A stretch of DNA of 64,000 nucleotides from Bacteroidota bacterium (GTDB taxonomy: Bacteria; Bacteroidota; Bacteroidia; Chitinophagales; Chitinophagaceae): the NCBI GenBank assembly GCA_023386235.1, contig JAEWKC010000018.1, positions 62,001-126,000 of the forward strand, given 5' to 3'. The notes beneath the pieces are model-generated. The model had not been told where the DNA came from. It searched no databases and saw only the letters and a program-made list of their open reading frames with translations. This document shows positions 26,536-33,844 of this stretch, in pieces (within the stretch, counting starts at the first letter, position 1; each line of letters opens with the position of its first letter). Position numbers and translations under genes: made by a program.

Positions 26536-28950
26536 TTATTTGCTTTCCATAGTAATACCGGCTCCCAGCAAACCTTCCGAAGAAATTTGTAAAGCTATTT
26601 TTCCTTTTTGTTTGTTTGACTGAATAATGGCCAACCCTAAGCCATTGAACGCTTTGCGGTACGATTTATTTGTATAAGGCTCCAGGTCTGCCTGGTAACC
26701 ATTATCCAAAGCTCTTATTTCACCATTACCGGAAAGCTTAGAATGCAGCATATTATCTGCATCGGGTACAAGGTTGCCATCTTTGTCTACAACACTGATC
26801 TTTACAAATGCCAGGTCTTCTCCATCAGCATGAATCGTTTTCCTGTCTACCTCTGCTACTAGCTTGTAAGGCTTACCGGCCGTATGTTTCAAGGTTTCCA
26901 TTATTGTTTTTCCATTCTTCCTTGATATAGCTTTTATTGTTCCCGACTCAAATGTCAAACCGTTAAAACGTACAAACAGGTCATCACCCTGTTTCGATTT
27001 TTTTCCTACAGATTTATTATTGATAAACAACTCTACTTCGTCTGCATTATTAAAATACACATGCACATCAATAACCTGCCCCGGAGTCCAGTTCCAATGT
27101 GGCAGAATGTGCAATACATTTTCTTTGGTAAAAATACTTTTGTACAAATAATAAGAATCCTTTGGAAAGCCCGCCATATCTATTATTCCGAAGTAAGAGC
27201 TGCGTGCCGGGAAAGGATATGGTGTGGGCTCGCCCATATAATCGAAGCCTGTCCACAAGTACATACCGCTGAGATACGGATATTTCAGGAATAATTTCAG
27301 TGCCTCTTCATTGGTAGAAGCCCAAGGCGCGGAAGCATTTTCGTAAGCAGAAACGGTATAATCAGGATTTCCTTTTTCTGCCACATCTTTAATACCCGCC
27401 CATCTTCTGATGTTATCGGAAGGCATATCGTAATGCCCGCGCGTGGCTAATGCTGAAGTATTTTCAGCCAAAATGTAAGGTTTATTACCGGGGAATAATT
27501 CAGTTCCCAAGTCTTTCCATTGCCAGTGATGATAATTAACGCCTAATATATCCAAAGCGCCGGAACGGTACATATTATTGGTGTTCTCGGTATTATTTAG
27601 ACCAGCGGTAACGGGTCTGTCATCCAATCGTTTGATAATATTTACAAGATCCCTGGTAATTTTTCTGCCGATAGTATCTTTGTCGCCACCACGCTGTTCG
27701 GGTATTTCATTGCCCACGCTCCACATAAATACGGAAGGATGATTCCTGTCTCTTATTACATGATCGGTTAAATCTTTCTCATGCCACTCTTTAAAATATA
27801 AACTGTAGTTGTATGGCGTATTTTCTTTGTCCCAGGTCCATACATCAAAAGTTTCGTTCATTACTATAAAGCCCATTTTATCACACAAGTCTAACAGTTC
27901 CGGCGCGGGTGGGTTGTGCGCGGTACGAATACCATTGATGCCCATGCTTTTTAATATTTGCAGTTGGCGCTCCATAGCTCTTACATTTATTGCAGCGCCT
28001 AATGCGCCTAAATCGTGATGCATACACGCGCCAATAATTTTCACATGCTTATCATTCAGGAAAAAACCTTTCTGCTGATCGAAATAAAAATCTCTGATAC
28101 CAAAGCCGGTGGTGTACCTGTGCTGCTCTTTGCCATTGCTTATTACGCGACTTACAGCTTTGTAAAGATGTGGCTTTTCAACGCTCCAAAAGTCAGGGTT
28201 CGCGAGTGTTACCTGTTGCAAAACTGTTTGCTCACCGTTCTTTACAGTAAGATTTTTTGATAATGTTTTTATTACTTTATTGTTCCTGTCGTACAGGATG
28301 GTTTCTAACTTTACAGGCTGTGTACTTGCTGCAATCAATTTTGTTTCAATATTCACCAAAGCCTCGTTTTTACTTACTTTGGGTGTAGTAATGTACGTGC
28401 CCCAATTCTTTACAAAGACTTTTCCTCTTTTATCTAACCATACATTCCTGTAAATGCCGCTGCCGCTGTACCAGCGCGAATTAGGCTGCTTGTTCTCTAC
28501 CCTTACAAGCAAAACATTTTTTTCTCCGTTAAATTTTAAATAAGGGGTAAGATCATATTCAAATGAAATATAGCCAAACGGTCTTGTTCCTAATGCCTGT
28601 CCGTTGATCCATACAGTGCTATTCATATACACACCATCAAAAACAATAAAAACATTTTTATCTTTATCCGCTGGTGTTAGTTGAAACTCTTTTTGATACA
28701 TTCCTAAACCTCCGCGCAAAGCCGCACCACGATTTCCACTCGGGCTGTGCACATCAAAGGGTTGCTCAATGCTCCAGTCGTGCGGCAAGTTAAGCGTGCG
28801 CCAGGGCTTTGCTTCCAGCGCTTTTTCATTCAGGTTGTTGGAGGTATCTACCTTAAACTTCCAATCATCGTTGAATTTGATTTTTTGTGCCAATAATAAT
28901 TGCGAAGCTGTTGCCACGCAAAGCATCAGTAATAATAGTTTTTTGATCAT
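26536..28950 (-). CDS. Secreted GH2 glycosidase, beta-galactosidase-like, with DUF4982-type region
   Basis: An 804-residue family GH2 enzyme with a signal peptide (ending near LLLAQ). Domains in order: sugar-binding jelly roll (WRTLNLPHDWSIEQPF, GMYQKEFQL), immunoglobulin-like domain, TIM barrel with RTAHNPPAPELLDLCD and the acid/base Glu in FMWSVGNEIPEQ, the candidate nucleophile Glu in ILAENTSA, then DUF4982-like and a C-terminal Ig-like domain. Bacteroidota enzymes with this layout are mostly beta-galactosidases. It lies 11 bases after the acyl-CoA reductase gene on the same strand, though the functions are not obviously linked. Confidence 0.88.
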   Translation of the reverse strand: MIKKLLLLMLCVATASQLLLAQKIKFNDDWKFKVDTSNNLNEKALEAKPWRTLNLPHDWSIEQPFDVHSPSGNRGAALRGGLGMYQKEFQLTPADKDKNVFIVFDGVYMNSTVWINGQALGTRPFGYISFEYDLTPYLKFNGEKNVLLVRVENKQPNSRWYSGSGIYRNVWLDKRGKVFVKNWGTYITTPKVSKNEALVNIETKLIAASTQPVKLETILYDRNNKVIKTLSKNLTVKNGEQTVLQQVTLANPDFWSVEKPHLYKAVSRVISNGKEQHRYTTGFGIRDFYFDQQKGFFLNDKHVKIIGACMHHDLGALGAAINVRAMERQLQILKSMGINGIRTAHNPPAPELLDLCDKMGFIVMNETFDVWTWDKENTPYNYSLYFKEWHEKDLTDHVIRDRNHPSVFMWSVGNEIPEQRGGDKDTIGRKITRDLVNIIKRLDDRPVTAGLNNTENTNNMYRSGALDILGVNYHHWQWKDLGTELFPGNKPYILAENTSALATRGHYDMPSDNIRRWAGIKDVAEKGNPDYTVSAYENASAPWASTNEEALKLFLKYPYLSGMYLWTGFDYMGEPTPYPFPARSSYFGIIDMAGFPKDSYYLYKSIFTKENVLHILPHWNWTPGQVIDVHVYFNNADEVELFINNKSVGKKSKQGDDLFVRFNGLTFESGTIKAISRKNGKTIMETLKHTAGKPYKLVAEVDRKTIHADGEDLAFVKISVVDKDGNLVPDADNMLHSKLSGNGEIRALDNGYQADLEPYTNKSYRKAFNGLGLAIIQSNKQKGKIALQISSEGLLGAGITMESK

Positions 28951-28961
28951 GCTATAAATGT

Positions 28962-29960
28962 CTATAAGTTACATAAAAAATGCATAGTATCTACACCATC
29001 GGCATAATCATTAAGCGCCGGAACTTGCGCGCTGCCAAACGGAATGCCCGATTCACCTACTATACATTGTAAGTCGTTGTTATTTTCTAAAGTCTCTAAT
29101 ATAATGTTTTTTTCCTGATAGTATTCATAATTAAGCACACTTATTGGCGTAAACATATTTTGATTTTCCACCAACAATAAAGAGCCTGTGCTTTTATAAT
29201 CTACTTTATTCATTAAAAGCAACGCGAGCTGATAATCGTAATTATTTCTGTACTTCTGCATTTCGAAGAAATAATTGTAATTTTTACATGCATCAATCAG
29301 TGGTTCGAAGTTATAACCTGCGGGTACGAAAATTTTAGTGACATTTCTGCAGCCTAACCCAAAATACAAGTGAATGTCATCTGCCAGCAATGTTAATTCC
29401 TCTGCCGATTCATTTCCTGTAAGCACTGCAACGGATGTTCTGTTGCGTCTTATTATATGCGGATATTTAGCAAAATAATATTCAAAATACCTTCCGGAAT
29501 TGTTGCTGCCTGTAGCTATATACGCGTCGCAGCCTTTGAGCATTTCTGCGAATAACACCAACCGGGCCGTTTCGCTGTTCCATTCTGTCATTTTTTTCAC
29601 TATATGCTTCATTAATACTTCATCTTTGGAAGAAAGTTTTATAGTTTGCCGATGACCAGAAATAAATACACACAAGAAATCGTGAAAGCCAACCATTGGA
29701 ATATTTCCTGCCATTACCACACCTACATTCTTAGGGTGCACATGTTCTTCCGTCAATCCATAGTCATTTGTCCAAGTCTCCAGTTTTTCTTTCTGCAAAA
29801 ACGAACAAACGATATTATCAGTGGCCAGATCAATGAATTCCCGGGTAAACCACGGATTTTGAATTTCTGCCTGCCGCTTTACACCGGTCCATTCATCTGT
29901 TCCGGCCGAAAGGTACTCTCCTAATTTTGTCAATAATAAAATTCTTTGTTGTAAGTTCAT
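28962..29960 (-). CDS. Acyl-CoA reductase, LuxC family
   Basis: A 332-residue protein of the LuxC/acyl-CoA reductase family, NADPH-dependent enzymes of the aldehyde dehydrogenase fold that reduce acyl-CoA or acyl groups to aldehydes. Recognisable segments are GVVMAGNIPMVGFHDFL, the KLSSKDEVLM stretch, and GLGCRNVTKIFVP, which carries the candidate catalytic cysteine. Members of this family are widespread in Bacteroidota without luciferase genes, where the physiological substrate is not established. It is divergent from the ferredoxin gene, with only 52 bases between the starts. Confidence 0.82.
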   Translation of the reverse strand: MNLQQRILLLTKLGEYLSAGTDEWTGVKRQAEIQNPWFTREFIDLATDNIVCSFLQKEKLETWTNDYGLTEEHVHPKNVGVVMAGNIPMVGFHDFLCVFISGHRQTIKLSSKDEVLMKHIVKKMTEWNSETARLVLFAEMLKGCDAYIATGSNNSGRYFEYYFAKYPHIIRRNRTSVAVLTGNESAEELTLLADDIHLYFGLGCRNVTKIFVPAGYNFEPLIDACKNYNYFFEMQKYRNNYDYQLALLLMNKVDYKSTGSLLLVENQNMFTPISVLNYEYYQEKNIILETLENNNDLQCIVGESGIPFGSAQVPALNDYADGVDTMHFLCNL

Positions 29961-29979
29961 TTAGTTTGATGTAATTTTG
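29949..29979 (+). promoter_or_regulatory. Promoter of the ferredoxin gene
   Basis: TTG (29949-29951), a 20-base spacer and TAATTTTG (29972-29979) match the Bacteroidota sigma-A pattern TTG-N17-23-TAnnTTTG. The -7 box is 33 bases before the ferredoxin ATG. The -33 part lies inside the first codons of the divergent acyl-CoA reductase gene. Confidence 0.55.
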
Positions 29980-30012
29980 CACAAATTTATTTAAAATAAA
30001 GGTATTTAAACT

Positions 30013-30360
30013 ATGGCAATCAAAATAACCGATGAATGTATCAATTGCGGAGCCTGTGAACCGGAATGCCCGAATAATGCCATATACGAAGGCGGTGTAG
30101 ATTGGGCTATTGCCGACGGAACCGGCGTAAAAGGAGATTATACTTTAATGAACGGAACCGTAGTGCCGGCAGACAAGCGTTTTTCTCCTATCAGCGATGA
30201 TTTATATTATATTGTTCCAAATAAATGTACGGAATGCCAGGGATTTCACGAAGAGCCTCAATGTGCTGCCGTGTGTCCTGTAGACTGTTGTGTTCCGGAT
30301 GAAATGTACCAGGAAACCGTTGAGGAATTATTAAACAAAAAAGAAAAATTACATCTATAA
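30013..30360 (+). CDS. 4Fe-4S dicluster ferredoxin
   Basis: A 115-residue cytoplasmic electron carrier. The first cluster motif is Cys9-x2-Cys12-x2-Cys15-x3-Cys19, the second uses Cys72-x2-Cys75-x8-Cys84-x3-Cys88, with additional Cys92 and Cys93. An approximately 50-residue insertion lies between the two cluster motifs, as in ferredoxins of the Allochromatium type and many Bacteroidota. Its redox partner is not indicated by the neighbours; the acyl-CoA reductase is divergent and may simply share the upstream region. Confidence 0.93.
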   Translation: MAIKITDECINCGACEPECPNNAIYEGGVDWAIADGTGVKGDYTLMNGTVVPADKRFSPISDDLYYIVPNKCTECQGFHEEPQCAAVCPVDCCVPDEMYQETVEELLNKKEKLHL

Positions 30361-30449
30361 AAATTTGGTCGTAAAGTTTTATGGTTGTAACTTTATGTCA
30401 ACAAATTAACCGAGAGGTTTATTATTTAAGCGGGTGATATTTCCCGTAT

Positions 30450-30484
30450 AGCCTGAAAGCAAGTTCTTTCAGGCTTTTTTTTAT
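30450..30484 (+). terminator. Rho-independent terminator after ferredoxin
   Basis: AGCCTGAAAG (30450-30459) pairs perfectly with CTTTCAGGCT (30466-30475) around a six-base loop and is followed by a run of thymines to 30482. It lies 90 bases after the ferredoxin stop. Confidence 0.88.
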
Positions 30485-30513
30485 ACAAACCATTTTAGCC
30501 TGCTTCTGCAAAC

Positions 30514-30543
30514 AAAAAAGCTACCTTAGAAAAGATAGCTTTT
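30514..30543 (-). terminator. Rho-independent terminator of asd
   Basis: On the minus strand AAAAGCTATC (30543-30534) and GGTAGCTTTTTT (30525-30514) form a stem with an eight-base loop (one G-T pair), followed by a T-rich tail. It is about 22 bases past the asd stop codon. Confidence 0.75.
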
Positions 30544-30565
30544 AAAATATATTATCAGCTCCTGC

Positions 30566-31558
30566 TTATATCAAACCTTTTTCGGCCAGATATTCGGCAA
30601 TCTGAATCGTATTGGTAGCGGCGCCTTTGCGGAGATTATCGCTTACGATCCACATATTCAGTGTATTGGGTTGCGATTCGTCGCGACGTAAGCGGCCAAC
30701 GAAAGTGTCATCTTTTTCATGCGCGTTCAATGGCATGGGGTAAACATTATTTTGCACATCGTCTTCCACCACCACGCCCGGAGCTTCAGATAAGATTTGC
30801 CTTACTTCATCCAGGTCAAAATCATGCACAAATTCTACATTTACGCTCTCGCTGTGCCCGCCCATTACAGGTACGCGAACCGTGGTAGCCGTTACTTTAA
30901 TGGAATCGTCGCCCATGATCTTGCAGGTTTCTTTCACCATTTTCATTTCTTCTTTGGTGTAGCCGTTTTCCAGGAAAACATCGATATGCGGTAAAGCATT
31001 CATGTCGATAGGATGCGCATAAGCTTTTACATCACTTTCCACTTTGTTTCTTTCATTGGTTAATTGATCCACGCCTTTTTTGCCTGAGCCTGTTACACTC
31101 TGGTAAGTGCTTACCACTACTCTTTTGATTGTGTATTTTTTATGCAATGGCGCCAGTGCAACAACCATTTGAATGGTAGAGCAGTTAGGATTAGCGATGA
31201 TCTTATCTTCTGCGGTCAATACATCTGCATTCACTTCAGGAACTACCAGTTTTTTAGTAGGATCCATGCGCCAGGCAGACGAATTATCTACTACCGTGAT
31301 GCCCGCTTCGGCAAACTTAGGAGCCCATTCAGTAGAAGTAGCGCCACCGGCAGAGAATATAGCCACATCGGGCTTAATATCTATCGCGTCCTGTAAACCA
31401 ATTACCTTATACTTCTTTCCTTTGAAATCCATTTCCTTACCCACACTTTTTTCAGATGCCACCGGATACAATTCCGTTACAGGAAAATTTCTCTCTTCCA
31501 GAACCTGCAACATTTTTGAGCCAACCAGGCCTGTGGCCCCAACTACTGCTACTTTCAT
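30566..31558 (-). CDS. asd: Aspartate-semialdehyde dehydrogenase
   Basis: A 330-residue cytoplasmic enzyme that reduces aspartyl phosphate to aspartate semialdehyde, the branch precursor of lysine/diaminopimelate, threonine, isoleucine and methionine. VAVVGATGLVGSKMLQVL is the NADP-binding loop, Cys126 in NPNCSTIQ is the nucleophile and His235 in MGGHSES the base. Length is normal. It is a single gene with its own terminator downstream and, unusually, a terminator-like hairpin 29 bases upstream of its ATG that closes a leader with short ORFs. Feedback at the transcript level by attenuation is therefore likely. Confidence 0.95.
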   Translation of the reverse strand: MKVAVVGATGLVGSKMLQVLEERNFPVTELYPVASEKSVGKEMDFKGKKYKVIGLQDAIDIKPDVAIFSAGGATSTEWAPKFAEAGITVVDNSSAWRMDPTKKLVVPEVNADVLTAEDKIIANPNCSTIQMVVALAPLHKKYTIKRVVVSTYQSVTGSGKKGVDQLTNERNKVESDVKAYAHPIDMNALPHIDVFLENGYTKEEMKMVKETCKIMGDDSIKVTATTVRVPVMGGHSESVNVEFVHDFDLDEVRQILSEAPGVVVEDDVQNNVYPMPLNAHEKDDTFVGRLRRDESQPNTLNMWIVSDNLRKGAATNTIQIAEYLAEKGLI

Positions 31559-31586
31559 TTTTTAATTTTTATTTTAAGATTAATAA

Positions 31587-31615
31587 AAAAGCCTTTCTCT
31601 TTTGGAAAGGCTTTT
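31587..31615 (-). terminator. Candidate attenuator hairpin upstream of asd
   Basis: Reading the minus strand, AAAAGCCTTTC (31615-31605) and GAAAGGCTTTT (31597-31587) form a perfect 11-bp stem with a seven-base loop, followed by TTATTA. The asd ATG is 29 bases beyond it, so it would terminate transcription before the gene. GGAAGGG at 31649-31643 can pair with CCTTTCC (31610-31604) of the 5' arm (seven pairs, one G-U) as an antiterminator. Confidence 0.7.
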
Positions 31616-31649
31616 AGTACTTTATATGCGCATACAAAAAATCCCTTCC

Positions 31650-31694
31650 TTATGATGGTATGGTTTTCTTTATATGTTTCATAATCAAATGCAT
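31650..31694 (-). CDS. Candidate asd leader peptide
   Basis: A 14-codon ORF (MHLIMKHIKKTIPS) ends at TAA 31652-31650. An internal ATG at 31682 would give MKHIKKTIPS. From that Met, seven of the first eight residues are Met, Lys, Ile or Thr, all end products of the pathway that asd feeds. The stop codon directly abuts GGAAGGG, the antiterminator arm, so a ribosome that reaches the stop would cover it while one stalled at the Lys-Lys-Thr-Ile codons would leave it free. There is no Shine-Dalgarno sequence, as is usual in Bacteroidota. Translation is not proven. Confidence 0.5.
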   Translation of the reverse strand: MHLIMKHIKKTIPS

Positions 31695-31711
31695 GTTTAT
31701 AATTCTATTTT

Positions 31712-31765
31712 TTAATGGTCACTGCTTGTCTTGCCAAGACGAGATGGAATAGCTTTTTTATTCAT
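31712..31765 (-). CDS. Second small ORF in the asd leader
   Basis: A 17-codon ORF (MNKKAIPSRLGKTSSDH) begins about 11 bases after the predicted transcription start. Its KKAIPS resembles KKTIPS of the other leader ORF, which could be chance or duplication. The segment GTCTTGGCAAGAC inside it can form a small hairpin. It may be the first translated element of the leader, or not translated at all. Confidence 0.3.
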   Translation of the reverse strand: MNKKAIPSRLGKTSSDH

Positions 31766-31781
31766 GCGCTATTTCACTGTG

Positions 31782-31812
31782 CAAAAGTAATATGTTTAAA
31801 CTATTAAACAAA
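31782..31812 (-). promoter_or_regulatory. Promoter of the asd leader
   Basis: On the minus strand TTTG (31812-31809), exactly 19 bases, then TACTTTTG (31789-31782) fit the consensus TTTG-N19-TAnnTTTG perfectly. Transcription should start near 31776, leaving a leader of about 220 bases before asd. Confidence 0.7.
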
Positions 31813-31888
31813 TTTTTATCAATATTTTTTAATATTATGGCAATTCTTGCATTCTCGGCATTAAATACTGCATATGATTAAATTTTTT

Positions 31889-32620
31889 CTAATCGTATTT
31901 TACCTGACAATTTTCGCAGAAAAATGTTCTTCTGTTTGTTTTGCCTAAATATTTTTTAGTAATGTTACCGCCGCATTCCACACAGATTTTTTTAGTATGT
32001 GCCAGCCAGTGCTTGCGCAAAACAAATTGCTTTTTCCATCTTAAAAAATCAAAAGCATAAATACGCGTTTCGGCAATCATTTCAAGCAATTTTTCTTCGG
32101 GAAAATCTTTAATTTTATTTGCAGGATGAATTTTTGTTCTGAAAAGCACTTCATTTTTAATAATATTTCCCGAACCGGAAAAGACATTCTGATCGAGCAA
32201 AGCGTCTGCTACCAACATATCAGGATGTGCAAGCAAATATTTTTCAGCTTTGGATGCATTCCACTTTTCAGACATAATATCTACCTCTTCATCATACATA
32301 TCATCCAGGCTTTCTTCAATAAATTTTACAGAACAACTGTAAAGATTGATAAAGCCGTTATCAAATTCAAGCCTTAATCTTGGCGTAGCCTCCTTATCTT
32401 CATTCACGAGGTAAGAACCAAATAAAAGAAAATGAATACGCAGAGAAAAATCATCAAAACAAATAAAAAATTGTTTGCCCCAACTTCTAAACGCAATTAT
32501 TTTTTTATTCAGCATTCTTTCTTTTTCAATTTTAGAGTTGCCACTCACCGCTATAATTTTCTTTTTCAGGAACGGCTGAACCTCTTCTTTTAAAATTATT
32601 ATGGAAGGGCCTTCTGGCAT
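31889..32620 (-). CDS. Fpg/Nei-family DNA glycosylase/AP lyase
   Basis: A 243-residue base-excision repair enzyme that removes oxidised bases and nicks the DNA. The ATG at 32620 gives the family N-terminus MPEGP, in which Pro2 is the catalytic nucleophile after Met removal and Glu3 assists; the frame extends two codons to a TTG, which would block that chemistry. The helix-two-turn-helix region includes LLDQNVFSGSGNIIKNE, and the C-terminus has a zinc finger (CVECGG with CENC). The sequence looks more like Nei (endonuclease VIII) than Fpg, but this is uncertain. Confidence 0.88.
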   Translation of the reverse strand: MPEGPSIIILKEEVQPFLKKKIIAVSGNSKIEKERMLNKKIIAFRSWGKQFFICFDDFSLRIHFLLFGSYLVNEDKEATPRLRLEFDNGFINLYSCSVKFIEESLDDMYDEEVDIMSEKWNASKAEKYLLAHPDMLVADALLDQNVFSGSGNIIKNEVLFRTKIHPANKIKDFPEEKLLEMIAETRIYAFDFLRWKKQFVLRKHWLAHTKKICVECGGNITKKYLGKTNRRTFFCENCQVKYD

Positions 32621-32737
32621 GTGCAATATTTAATTGATTTACAAAAGGTTAAATCACAAAAATTTAGCCACATATTTTTTTGATGATGTAGAAGATATAT
32701 TAATTTTAATATCGATTAAAACTAAAACGATCCATAA

Positions 32738-33595
32738 ATGAAACCATCTCCTAAAAAAATAAGACCGGCTCAAAAGCAAAAGAAACAGCCGGGCGTAGAA
32801 GACAAAATGCATCCGCAACCAGACTTTATGCCTGAAGAGAAAAACAGAAAACTGGAAAATAAAGTAGCCATCATTACCGGGGGCGACAGTGGCATTGGAA
32901 AAGCTGTGGCTTTATTGTTCGCAAAAGAAGGCGCAAAGATTGTGCTGTCTTATCTCAATGAAAATAAAGATGCTAAAGAGACCGCGCAATTAATTGAAAA
33001 ATACGGTTCAGAAGTATTAGTGATCAAGGGCGATATTTCAGCGGAAGCGCATTGCAAAAGCATTGTTTCACAAACGATAAAGAAGTTTAAGAAAATTGAT
33101 ATTGTAGTGAATAACGCGGCAGTACAATACCCGCAGGAATCGCTGGAAAAAATTACAGCAAAGCAATTGCACAAAACATTTGAGACGAATATTTACCCGC
33201 ATTTTTACCTTACAAAAGCTGCCTTAAAATATTTGAAAAAAGGAGCTAACATTATTTGTACTACCTCTGTAACAGCGTATAGAGGCAGCCATCATCTGAT
33301 AGATTACGCGGCAACCAAAGGCGCTATTGTGGCGTTTGTTCGCTCGCTGTCGGCATCGCTGGCCGAAAAAGGAATTCGAGTGAATGGCGTGGCACCCGGT
33401 CCCATCTGGACGCCACTGATACCGTCAAGCTTCAACTCGAAAAAAGTGGCCGAATTTGGCTCCGACACACCATTGCAGCGCGCAGGCGAGCCTAATGAGG
33501 TGGCCCCGAGCTACCTGTTTTTAGCAAGTGATGACGCCAGTTTTATGACGGGGCAGGTATTGCATCCGAATGGCGGAGAGATCATCAACAGCTGA
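32738..33595 (+). CDS. Short-chain dehydrogenase/reductase, YhdG/YghA-like
   Basis: A 285-residue SDR oxidoreductase with an N-terminal extension rich in Lys, Gln and Pro (1-35) before the Rossmann fold. TGGDSGIGK (48-55) binds the cofactor, NNAA lies at 125-128, and the catalytic Ser177, Tyr190 and Lys194 (YAATK) are in place. GxxC-terminal sequence GQVLHPNGG is typical. The family with this extension is common among general-stress genes. The substrate is unknown. A DUF6496 gene follows after 43 bases, possibly in the same transcript. Confidence 0.87.
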   Translation: MKPSPKKIRPAQKQKKQPGVEDKMHPQPDFMPEEKNRKLENKVAIITGGDSGIGKAVALLFAKEGAKIVLSYLNENKDAKETAQLIEKYGSEVLVIKGDISAEAHCKSIVSQTIKKFKKIDIVVNNAAVQYPQESLEKITAKQLHKTFETNIYPHFYLTKAALKYLKKGANIICTTSVTAYRGSHHLIDYAATKGAIVAFVRSLSASLAEKGIRVNGVAPGPIWTPLIPSSFNSKKVAEFGSDTPLQRAGEPNEVAPSYLFLASDDASFMTGQVLHPNGGEIINS

Positions 33596-33638
33596 TTTTT
33601 TATACACAATTTATCTCATCATTTTAAAACTATATAAA

Positions 33639-33839
33639 ATGGCAAAGTACTCAAAAAAAGCATCGGAAAAAATCGGGGAGGTAATGAAGGAAATGAAAGA
33701 AGGCAAGCTAAAAACATCGGCAGGTAAAAAAGTTACAGACAGAAAACAAGCTTTAGCTATTGGCATTTCAGAGGCACGCGAAGCCGGATTAAAAGTACCG
33801 AAGGAGCCTAAAAAAGCTTCTACTAAAAAGAAGAAATAA
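33639..33839 (+). CDS. Small basic DUF6496-like protein
   Basis: A 66-residue lysine-rich protein. The frame opens at 33570 inside the SDR gene, but the ATG at 33639 gives MAKYSKKASEKIGEVMKEMK, the usual start of this small family; DRKQALAIGISEAREAG follows, then a Lys/Ala/Pro tail. Its role is not established; the charge suggests nucleic-acid contact. It follows the SDR gene closely and converges on the UbiA fusion gene, with only five bases between. Confidence 0.72.
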   Translation: MAKYSKKASEKIGEVMKEMKEGKLKTSAGKKVTDRKQALAIGISEAREAGLKVPKEPKKASTKKKK

Positions 33840-33844
33840 CCTAC

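Noticed and set aside
31559..31812. Lysine riboswitch upstream of asd
   Set aside because: The leader is about 220 bases but shows no multi-helix core with the conserved L-box bases; short ORFs plus a terminator/antiterminator explain it better.
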